Assembly (NCBI GenBank): GCA_021399435.1
Contig: JAJTUP010000044.1
Location: forward strand, 1 to 64,000
Length of the DNA stretch: 64,000 nt
DNA from: Diaporthe sp. PMI_573
Taxonomy: Eukaryota > Ascomycota > Sordariomycetes > Diaporthales > Diaporthaceae
Reading direction: 5' to 3'
The notes beneath the pieces were generated by a model. The model did no database searches. It was not told the DNA's origin and was given only the letters and a program-made list of their open reading frames with translations. Below, piece after piece: positions 30,567-40,037 of this stretch. The translations under genes and the position numbers were made by a program. The first letter of the stretch is position 1. Each line of letters starts with the position of its first letter.

Positions 30567-32162
30567 ATGTCTTCCATCGTGGATCTCTCCGAGGCAGCTA
30601 GTGCTATTGGCAGCACCAGCCATCTGGATGATTCTGAACTTATTAGTGATGCAGCGGCCACCACGTCGCTTGCATCATCGTCTTCGCCACCTTTTAGCGT
30701 CTCCCGACAAAAAAAGTCTCCTATTTGGCAGTATTGTCGAAGAGAAAAAGGCAAGAGTATCCCGGCAGCTTGGGTCGATTCCAACGGAACGAAATGGTGG
30801 CATTGCCAGCCCTGCTTCGACAAGAAAAGAGCGAAGAAATACAATTACTCTGGAGGGTCGACCGCCATCGTCAATCATCTGCGGAAGGGGCACAATATCA
30901 CGATTTCTGGAAGGCAAGAAACCAGGCGGGAAGTGACTCAAAGTCGCCTTGGAGACATTACTGCCTTCCTGGCCAATGAAACCCTACCCCCCGCCAAGAA
31001 ACGCAAGGTGACGGCAGAGGAAGATGCCCTAGACCAAGCCACTCTGCGCGAATTGTACTGCCGCTACACTGTAGCTTGCAGCCTCCCATTTGCTCATGTT
31101 GAGCAGCTGGCCTTTCGCGATTTTATCCGGTATATTCGTCCCGCTGCTGATGATCTCCTCCCGATGACTGGCGATACGGTCAAAAATGACTTACAATGGG
31201 CCTACGACAACAAAAAGGAGTTTGTAAGGCGAGCTCTACAGAATGCCCTTTCTTCAATCCACATTGTTCCCGACAACTGGACATCGCCAAATTGTTTGGG
31301 CGTAATCGGATTCACAGTTCAATTCGTTACCGAAGACCATGGCCTGCAGTCCCTGGTGGTGGGGATCAAAGAACTGGAAGGACAGCACAGCGGCGAGAAC
31401 ATGGCAGAAGCCATCATGGAGTTCATACGAGAATATGGAATCGCATCGAAAGTTGGATACTTCATGATGGATAATGCTACTAACATGAACACCATGATCG
31501 ACAAAGTATCTGACGACTTGGAACACGAGTTCGATGTCTTCTACGATCCTCTTCCTCACCGGCTTCGGTGTTTCGGCCACATCATTAATCTGGCCGTGAT
31601 GGAGTTCCTCATAGGAAAGCGACCACCCACAACAGATTCCTACCACGGGTCATCCAACAAGGAAGTTGAGCAATGGAGAAGGCGAGGGGCGATAGGCAAG
31701 CTGCATAACATCGTAGTCTACGTCACTTGGACACCCCAACGGCTTCAAACATTTACTGATCTCACCGACGGTCTAAGGCTGCGGCGCGACAATGACACTC
31801 GTTGGAATTCGTGGTACGGCATGGTCGAGTGGGTCCTCAGGCCCAAAGTCCGCCAAGCCATCACCGTATTTTGTGCTGAAGAGCCGGCTCTGCAAGACGA
31901 TGTCCTGACTCCCTCTGACTGGGTAACTTTGACCGAGACTCACAAATTCCTCGAGCCATTTCACGACGCTACAATGGCCAACGAGGGCATGGGAAATTCC
32001 ATCTCTGACGTTCTGCCTACCATGGACTACCTTCTGCATCACATTGAGACAGCCAAGAAGACCACCACCATCCCCCAGTTGGCTACAATGATGGAGACCG
32101 CCTGGGCAAAACTGGCTGACTACTATGAATTGACGGAAGATTCGCCGGTCTACTCAGCTGCG
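30567..32162 (+). pseudogene. hAT-E transposase, cut by hAT-D3
   Basis: Intact frame from ATG 30567 for ~532 aa: BED finger (C-x2-C in WWHCQPCFDKK, H-x4-H in NHLRKGH), catalytic Asp positions in VPDNWTSP and MMDNATNMN, RCFGHIINLAV, NDTRWNSW, and the start of the insertion domain. It stops at SPVYSAA, where hAT-D3 begins at 32163. In other hATs this is followed by about 150 residues with the dimerisation region; none of it is on the far side of hAT-D3, so sequence was lost as well. The first catalytic motif reads PDNW instead of the usual FDxW. Confidence 0.87.
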
Positions 32163-34617
32163 TAGGGATGGATTTAATGCTGCATCATTAAATAAAATGC
32201 GCTTTTTGCATTAAATATTTAAAGCAGGCGCGTTTTATATGCATTATTTCCCTTCTCTATTAGGTTTAGCGCCTTCCAAAATAGGTTTAGTGTGTCGGAT
32301 CAATATAATCCCTGTTCCGACCTCCTTTCTCCACCGCCTTCAACAGCCTGTCGTGGTATCCCCCTGAAACTTCCCAATCCGACTCCCCACTACCTTCTGA
32401 CCCTTCGTGCTTCTTCTACTATGCCTAGAACCTCTGGAAGGCCAGCTGACCACCAGGTCCACCGAGAATTTATCACGATTGCCTCGGATGCTAGCTCGGG
32501 GTTCAAGAACTCACGAGTGAAGTGTAAGCACTGCGGCCACGAGATAACCAAGGGCACTACTCGTCAGAAGAAGCACTTACTTCGCCATTGCCTCAATTAC
32601 AGAGGGCAGCAACAGTCTCAGCAGTCTCAACTGACTCAGCACTTTCCTGTGGTGGATAAGACCTTTAAGCAGATGCTTGATGAGCTTGCTGCTAGAGCAA
32701 TTTTTGCTGATGGCCGTCCATTTAACCTCTTTAAGTTCAAACAAATGCAGATTCTGTTGAGCAAGCTGAATACTTCCTGGCAACTACCGTCTCGTCGCCA
32801 AGTGCAGCAGCTGCTAGCCCCGACTTATTCTGAGTACCACAACTAAGTCCAAGATATTCTCGACCAGACAGAACGTATTAACGTGATCTTTGACGGCTCA
32901 GACAATATCACAAGTCACCAAATTATCAATATCTCGATATAGGTGGCAAATAGTCCGGCCTTCTATTGGAAGACGTTTAATACAGGATAGATTTAATACA
33001 CGGCTGAGCACTATATCGATCTTTTGTATCCTAAGCTAGAGATAATTTGCAAGGGTAACTTCTTGCAAATTAACTCGTTTTGCACAGATACGGATAGCGT
33101 GATGAGGAAAGCTTATGTGCATTTGGCTGCAAGAAAGGAATTCCAGCATTGCTTCTTTTCCCTCTACGATTCACATGGGTTACAGCTACTCATCAAGGAC
33201 ATCCTAGAGCTGCCGTTCTTTGAGGAAACATTCAAAAGCACTACATTAATTGTCACCTTCTTCAAGAAGTCGAAACTGCAGTTGGCTCGATTGAGGGAGG
33301 CACAAAAGGCAGCTTGGGGCCGCCATAAGGCGTTTTTATCTGCGTGGGTCTTTCAATTTTTCTGACTCTTAGCTCTAACTAACCGCTCACTTTAGCGTAA
33401 TCACACGCTGGGGCAGTCAGTTCAACGCTTTACGGTCAGTTTTACGCTGTAAAGAGCCTCTCCAAACATACGCTCGCCGTCCTGACGTGAGGCCAGAGCT
33501 CAATTCCGTGTCTCTCGAGCTTCTTCCGAAGGTGCTGGAGTCTGTCAATAACCCTCACTTCTGGATACGCCTAGAGACTGTTTTGGCTATAATTAAGCCT
33601 ATCAGCAGTCGTCAGCATGCCTCAGAAGCCGATCGGGCTCACATCGGCCATGTGATTCCTCGTTGGCTGGAGATTAAAGCAGAATGGAAAGCACTTGACG
33701 AGTCTCAGCAACATAAAGACGTGAATTTCAGCGAGCTGTATTCCGTATGGTTAAACCGGATGGACAAACAGACATATGATATTCATTAAGCAGGATTTGC
33801 ATTAAGGCCTGACACAGTCGGGACTAAGCTTGAAGAACAGCTGATGATGAAAGTGTTTCGGTTCTTTAAGTCAGCAGTCAATCCTGCTGACTACCTTCAT
33901 GTTGTTCGAGAATTTAACCACTTCCGAGCACAATCGGGCGGCCAGTTTGCTGCGGGAGGCTTAGTCTATTCAAAAGAATGGACGCCATTAGATGCTTGGA
34001 TGCTTCTTGATAACCAGGGCAGCAAGCTGGCTACACTTGCTGTCCTAATCTTTGGAACCATAGCCAATTCAGTTCCCTCAGAGAGATCATTCTCGGCGGT
34101 TAACTTCCTCCACAGCAAGGCACGCAACAGGCTCACACCAGCCAACGCTGACAAGTTGGCGTTCATCTACATGAACGAACGGGTGCTAGAGAGGATAACA
34201 CAGTCTCAGAATCAACCTCTTGATCATCGCAATGAGGTTGATTCTACGGTGGTAAGCTGGGAAGATTTGACAGAAGACGGTTGGCTTACTCTCGAAGATA
34301 CGTATATGGAAATCCATTGCGCATCAAGTCTGGAAGTTGACGCTGTTATCGGCGAGTTCACTCACCAACCCGCCTCCGACGGAGAAGAGACAGTTGTGGA
34401 CACATTTGAGGTCCAAGGTGGGTCAGAGAGCGAAGGAACGGGGGAAAAGTTGACCTAATTTGGCTTGGTTATTTGTATTATATGACCCTTGGGCAGCTTC
34501 ATATATGGGTAGTTATATTGCAATAAAAAGCGCGCTTCTTATTCGGAATAAAAAGCTGCTTCATTATAATAAAAAGCAGTTTAATACACATGTGTATTAA
34601 ACACGTGCCCATCCCTA
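32163..34617 (+). mobile_element. hAT element, family D copy 3 (hAT-D3), both ends present
   Basis: 2455-bp element from TAGGGATGGATTTAATGC (32163) to the inverted end ...CATCCCTA (34617). The TIR is short (TAGGGATGG); the two subterminal regions differ, one containing a TTTAATACACATGTGTATTA palindrome. The 8 bp outside are CAGCTGCG (left) and GACGGTGG (right), so no target duplication remains. The left flank is the hAT-E gene; the right flank is the interior of a MYND-finger gene. It is the inverted partner of hAT-D1, about 10 kb away. Confidence 0.9.
32421..34458 (+). pseudogene. hAT-D3 transposase with shared stop codons
   Basis: Start ATG 32421 (MPRTSGRPADHQ). Order: BED finger (CKHCGHEI...HLLRHC), VIFDGSDNITSH, YDSHGLQLLIKDIL, a probable 52-nt intron (about 33344-33395, CTAAC branch, TTTAG end) restoring VITRWGSQF, RPISS-like insertion region, and the dimerisation region (SVPSERSFSAVNFLHSK) to the stop at 34458. 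Stops interrupt at 32844 (TAA) and around 32940-33000 (TAG, TAG, TAA), and after TYDIH. Several fit CAA/CAG to TAA/TAG changes. The same stops are in hAT-D1. Confidence 0.8.
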
Positions 34618-34621
34618 GACG

Positions 34622-36485
34622 GTGGGCCACATTCCGGAGGCATCCAGAGGAGAGAAAGTTGCAGATTGTCGCCAACAGAAGGCGAAGTTCCCCGAGGCTC
34701 GGCACTACGTGAACTTCCGAAACGACGAGAAATTTCCGATATTTGCCGGCCTTCCGGGAGAAAATGATATCAACCTGACGTTCTACGACGCCGCGGACGG
34801 GTTCAGCTACATACCTCGAAAGCACTGGTGCTTCTTGGCTGAAATTATTGACATCGAATCCCTCTTTCGGGTCAAACTTATCGTTCAGGATAAGGCAGGT
34901 GCTACGGTACCAGTCGCCTTTCACACTGATGGTCGAGGTACCGAGTTTGCGCCGTCCCAGCTGCGATCAGGATACACCGTAGCAATCCTGTACGCGCACC
35001 GGCATAGTTTTCTTGACCTCACGATCGGGATCCGTCAGGAGGAATATTGTGGGGTAAAGGTAGGACTTCTACTACCCCGGTAATGTGGAATGCTAAATTC
35101 TCAGTTTTTCCCCGCGGCCCTGGCTGAGTTGCTCGGATTGAGCGACCGAGTCCACCAATACTCCACAGAGCTCGATGGCGAGAGAGCCTGTCACGGGTGC
35201 GATGAAAAAAAGACGTCTCTACAGAAGTGCAGCAAATGCTCACTGTTTTGGTACTGCAACAAGGTAGAACAGCAAAAGTCCTTATATCCACACCCACCTC
35301 TAACGATCGCAGTCTTGCCAGGCTACTGGCTGGAATGACAAAGGCCACAAGCGCGATTGTAAGCTCATCAGGGATGATGACCTGCAAGCAATGTTTCTTA
35401 TGGACTGGGGTCATTTTGATGGCTTCGTCAAGTTCCCCCTCCGTGACGTTGATGCGTTAAAGACGGCCGAGAACGTACGACAACCAAGTGAACATATCGA
35501 TCAAAATTCTGGCGAGGAGGGAGAATGTATCGTGGGATTAGAGGACCTTCTTAAAGGTATCAATTTTGATTCCATGTCCGACTCAGGACCAGCGGATCAG
35601 ATAGAGGACCTAAAGAATAGGTCCCCCGAGGACAAGACGCAGGTGACAGGGTATAAACATACCGGTGCTGGTCAGAAAGCGAGAGAGCTTGAGGAAATTC
35701 AGAAGCGTGCCGAGCGACAGAAGGAGGCCACCCGAGAGAAAGCAGCCGCACGAGCAAAAGAAGCTACACGCAGGATGACCAGTTCTGCGAAGCAATCAGC
35801 AAGCAGATCAGAGGAGAACCTTCCAGACGACCAAACGAGGCAACAAGCCTCTCAGGAGACGAGCACCGCCGACAAAAATGCCCTCATTCAGCGATGCCTC
35901 CGATCGGCCATCCCCTCCATCGCTGCTACAACAGGAACCGATATTCTCGAGCTGATCAACCTTGACATCCTTAACGAGCATCTCGGCCTGAATATTCCCC
36001 TCTCAGATGCTTGGCAGCGTCTTCTCGCACCTGGAGCGCTATTTGAAAACATTGAAGTATATCTAGGAGAATGCGCCACTGACCCATATGCATGGAGTAT
36101 CCTGAAAAGAGAGGGCCATTTCAAACTCAGTATGTGGGGCATCATTCGAGCATGTGAGGAAGACGAGAACCGGAGGGGTCCAAGTCGCGAAACTCTCATT
36201 GGCATTCTTGAGACTCTGGCGGAAGTCCTTGGGAAGGTCATGGAGTGGGAGATCGTCCCCGATCATGTGCCTAGAGCCGTGATGAGAATGGCGATTGCAG
36301 TGGCGAGGGATGGCCCCGATCCGCCTGGAATCGATATAGGGCATGAAGACTTTCAGATAGATCCATTCCTGGCGATGATCGCCGATAAGTCAGAGTCGTC
36401 GTTGTTTGGAACTCCGGATACTGAAAACCCTAGATACTGGGATTTTTGGATGCGTCGAGGTGGGTGGGGCTCAGATAGCTCATAA
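34622..36485 (+). CDS. MYND-type zinc-finger protein, 5' end removed
   Basis: Three exons recovered: to 35059, 35105-35263 and 35313-36485, with introns 35060-35104 (GTAGGA...TTCTCAG) and 35264-35312 (GTAGAA, CTAAC branch, CGCAG). Splicing restores a canonical MYND finger: CHGCDEKKTSLQKCSKCSLF, WYCNKSCQ, W-x3-GHKRDC. The N-terminal part (FPIFAGLPGENDINLTFYD) precedes it; an acidic/coiled Glu-Lys-Ala-Arg region (about 35675-35800) and a helical C-terminal domain ending GWGSDSS follow. MYND fingers mediate protein-protein contacts. No in-frame ATG lies between hAT-D3 and the conserved start, so the first exon and promoter were removed at the transposon junction. A CAACAG acceptor near 34674-34679 suggests the lost exon. 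Confidence 0.82.
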
Positions 36486-37090
36486 ATCGCCAACGGGCAA
36501 CCCGTGTACCCCGGTTCCCAGTTCCCGGGCTCGGGATGCCAGGCCACACTTCGCCGCGAGACCTGACTCCGGCTTTGAGGGTACCAAGCCAAATCGATAC
36601 CATGCAAATACATCCCACCAAAGCAATGCCGTCCCAAGTATACCCAATACCCAGGCCGTGCAGAGTATACAGTTTTACGGCGCCTTAGCAAGGCCTATCG
36701 CGCACCATAACACCCTCGAATCTGAACCTTCGCTATCTCTCCAATAGACTCAAAGTCCCGCTTCAACACACTACCTAAGTCCTAATTAATTCGAAAGCAA
36801 GATGTAATATATTTTATTCTAATTTAATACAGTCTTATGAAGTTAAACAAAAGTACACAAGTAAGTACAGGAAAGTACGCCCAACAACTTTTGTGAGCAC
36901 AGTTCAGGACCTTAGTACAGCGCCAAAATTATAATACATAAAGCCCACTCTCAACTTCCTTAGCCAGAGGACTCACTTTACAGTACTAAGGAAATATTAC
37001 ATGTCCAATTCCCATAAACCAGATTATCGTTGAAGAAATACAGTACAACCCTTGTTCCAAGTCTAAGATTTGAGTCCTTGCATTTTATTA
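36486..37090. other. No gene recognised
   Basis: AT-rich from about 36770 to 37060 with scattered GTACAGTA/AAGTACA short repeats like those at 24.2-24.4 kb. Possible 3' UTR of the MYND gene and promoter of the Clr5 gene. Confidence 0.4.
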
Positions 37091-38720
37091 TGCCAAACGC
37101 AGGACACTTTGGTTCAGAAATACATAGCGACTGGAGCGGTGACAAAGTCATCAGCACTTCAAACCCTACAACCGCTATTACCGATTTGCCTGCTGCCAAG
37201 GACTCCTCCAGAACTGATTCAAGTAACGATGCCGGACCAGTTGGCTCCAAATCTCCCACCGAATCGTCCGCATACACACCAAATCCAGAGCCTCCGTGGG
37301 ACCCAGCCATTGGGGTTTCAAGAGCTCCTGATGCGGCACAAGGCAGGTCCGCAGTAAGAGCTATGCCACTCCGGAAGGCTGGGAACGGCACCGAGACAAG
37401 ATAATTGAGCTATATATAAAAAAGACGCTCAAAGAGGTCCTTGAGATCATGGAACACGACCACAACTTTGTTGCCACCGAGAGGATGTATAAAGCACGAT
37501 TCAAGGATTGGGGTATCATTAAGAATGTAACAGCAGACTACATCGCAAGTCTGCCACCAGAGGAGCAGCGGAAAGAAATAGGGCATGGCGAACATCAAAC
37601 GTATTCTAGTGAGCACCCGCAACAGCCCACCACTACCGGTCATCCAGATGTCGAGCGCATCCGAAAGTATGTGAGCAGGGGCTCTGCCGGCCTCAACAAG
37701 CTAGAAAAAAAAGAGCGAAACCGCGTTTTAGCCGTCTTTGGATCACCGGAGGTCAATCGCACCCGTAAGAATGCAAGGCGCAGGGGCGGCCAACGTGAAA
37801 GCCGGCTACACCAGGAAGCGACCATCGTCCGACGCCCACCCTCTACGAGACACCTGCCGCAGGTTGCAGTTCCAGATCCTCAGCACATAGTAAACTCTCT
37901 TGGATCTTTATTCTCTTCTCAGAACCCAACTTTTCCACTTGTTACTTCTTCAACAACTACGCCGCTCGACACTTCTCTACTATCTCTATATCCTGATCCA
38001 GACTATTTCAGCTCAACGAATCTTTGGCCACCACGGGATCCTGCATTATCTATCCAGGAAGTGTACATGCTAGACTTTGTAATAAAATTCCGGCTTGCAC
38101 ACATCCTACGTGAGGGATGGAACCAACAGGGAGAATCCCCTTTTCTGCAGGCTTGCCTGGATGCACTATCCCATGCACTTCAGGCGACAGGCCCGGATAA
38201 CGCGGGCGCAATCACATGTCTCATCTACGTAATTCTGACCGCACTTGAGACGGCAAGAAGCTTTGATTCTTCGAGTATCCTCTTTTGGCTCTTTGACCAG
38301 CTCGCTGTTATTTGGGCACAACACTACCCCCTTACCGCCAACGTTGCTATCCAAATATCTCACTACGACAGCCATGAGAGCCTCCTAGACCTGCTGAAAA
38401 AGGCAAGGCAGGTAATCCCCACAGTTCCTGGGAGTAGTTTTGCTACAAGTATAGCATTACAGGTATATCTCGAAACAGTAGACGTTGCTGTCAACACAGG
38501 TTTGCCTACAGAGGTGCACAGCACATTGCAGGCAACGGCGAATAGGCTGCTGGCAGGTACATTACCATTGGCATCAGAAGCTTTAATCGTCTGGTATGGG
38601 AGACCTCTGGGACAGCGCAATTGCCGTAGTAGAGGACTGCCGGATCCCCTGCATCAAAATGACTCCAACTTAGATAATGAATTGCTGCAAAATCTCGGAT
38701 GCCTTGATTGGCAGCACAGG
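37091..38720 (+). CDS. Clr5-domain protein, 3' end replaced by gag sequence
   Basis: A Clr5 domain (37360-37530) reads YATPEGWERHRDKIIELYI, then TLKEVLEIMEHDHNFVATERMYKARFKDWGIIKN. Clr5 proteins are nuclear; in fission yeast the domain is linked to silencing, in filamentous fungi most are uncharacterised. The middle holds a basic RKNARRRGG stretch and a helical C-terminal half (from VYMLDFVIKFRLAHIL). ATG 37091 gives a Ser/Thr-rich N-terminus in another frame; joining it to the Clr5 frame needs an intron or one indel near 37340-37360, which I could not settle. The last ~10 residues to the stop at 38753 derive from the abutting Gypsy gag fragment, so the natural C-terminus is missing. Confidence 0.68.
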
Positions 38721-38721
38721 A

Positions 38722-39958
38722 TCAGTCATTCCATGTCAGGGATATGTGTTTAGTTTCTCCCCGGTAGCGTATTAGATCCCGCGTTGACAAGGACCAGTCA
38801 TCCTCGCCGACCGCCCCTGGACCGTTACAAGGGATATCCATGAGGGCATATACTTCGTCCCAACGCCTTTCTGGGCCAATATGTTCTAGCCAGAAGTCGT
38901 ACGCACGGTCTTCTAGGATAATAGGGAAGACAGCGTGATATTGATCCTCTCGTACGCCGGTGTGGCGACATGTTGCGATGAATGCTCGAGTCTTATCGTA
39001 TAGCAAATCGTACGGCTTCCCAGTATAGTTTCGCTTCTTGTTCCAATGCTTTGAAAATTGTGAGCTTTGCTGTGGCTCAATTGGGCTATTGTAAACAATT
39101 CGTGTTGGGGGAAGGTCGTACCCATTGCTCCGAGCAGGTATAGGTCGCGTTATGTCTTCCGTGCGAGGTAGTTGTGGGTATGCTTCTACCTCGTGCGAAA
39201 ACCGTGCTCCCGGGGGTGCTTGTCGTACAGCCTGTGAATCCACCGTTTGTGGCCTCGGCATATATCCTGGCTCTTGACTTCCATTATATACGCTTCGTGC
39301 GGGTGGGCTTCTGTACTCGGCTGGTGCTGGGGGACTCTGGTGTGTCTCTACCGTAGGCTGAATGTTCTCAGAATATACGCCTTGCGGTTCTGTTCGCGCG
39401 AGGGACTCTTGGGCAACACGGTCACCTGGTTCTTCCCCAGCGAGAGGGTCTCGGGTTTGTATCGGAACAGGAGTTCGTTCCTGGAACCGTACGGGTTGTT
39501 TCCCCTTGCTAGCCCGTGCCTGGGCCTCCCGAGCTTCCTCTTCTTCGATTTCCTCTAGGGTCTTCTCTACCAGGCGGCGTATTCGTTCTCCATATCTTCG
39601 TGCGGTTTGTAAGGGCCTCAATCAGCTCCTTTAGGAACAGACGATCCACTGTGTTGTATTGGACCTCGGTCCATCCCTCAAAGTCCTCGCACAAAGATAT
39701 TTGGAGATTTCTTCTAGATATTCCCATTGTTCTTATTTCCCATGTAAGCCGTGCGATGTATGTGTTCAGCTCGGCTTCCGTGGGAGCGTTGTGGGGGTCA
39801 ATTGGGTTAAACCATATCTCGAGGTTCGTACGGCTCCGCCATACTGACATCGGGATAGTGCTTTCCCCTCGAACTTCTTCGTATGTCAGCTGGTGATGGA
39901 TTTGGCTATTGCTCGCCTCAGTCTGGGACTGTTCTTCCGGAGTTGTCGGGTTTGACAT
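38722..39958 (-). pseudogene. Gypsy gag fragment with frameshift
   Basis: Minus-strand start ATG at 39956-39958 (MSNPTTPEEQ). Helical capsid-like first part, a frame change near 39600 (EALT to ARRYGERI), a Glu/Arg-rich linker, a Pro-rich region, then the conserved capsid segment FIATCRHTGVREDQYHAVFP, AYDFWLEHIG, ending TKHISLTWND at the junction with the Clr5 gene. No zinc knuckle or pol follows. It belongs with the leader/LTR-like sequence to its right. Confidence 0.75.
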
Positions 39959-40037
39959 GGTGGTGGTCTTCGCGTCGTATCGTGCGAATCGAGTTGTTGA
40001 TATATATATAGACTATGTCGTCTCGTATAGTCTGGGG

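Noticed and set aside
22316..32162. The 10 kb between hAT-D1 and hAT-D3 as a composite transposon
   Set aside because: Outer ends and matching target duplications are missing, and D1 lacks its outer terminus; rearrangement explains it better.
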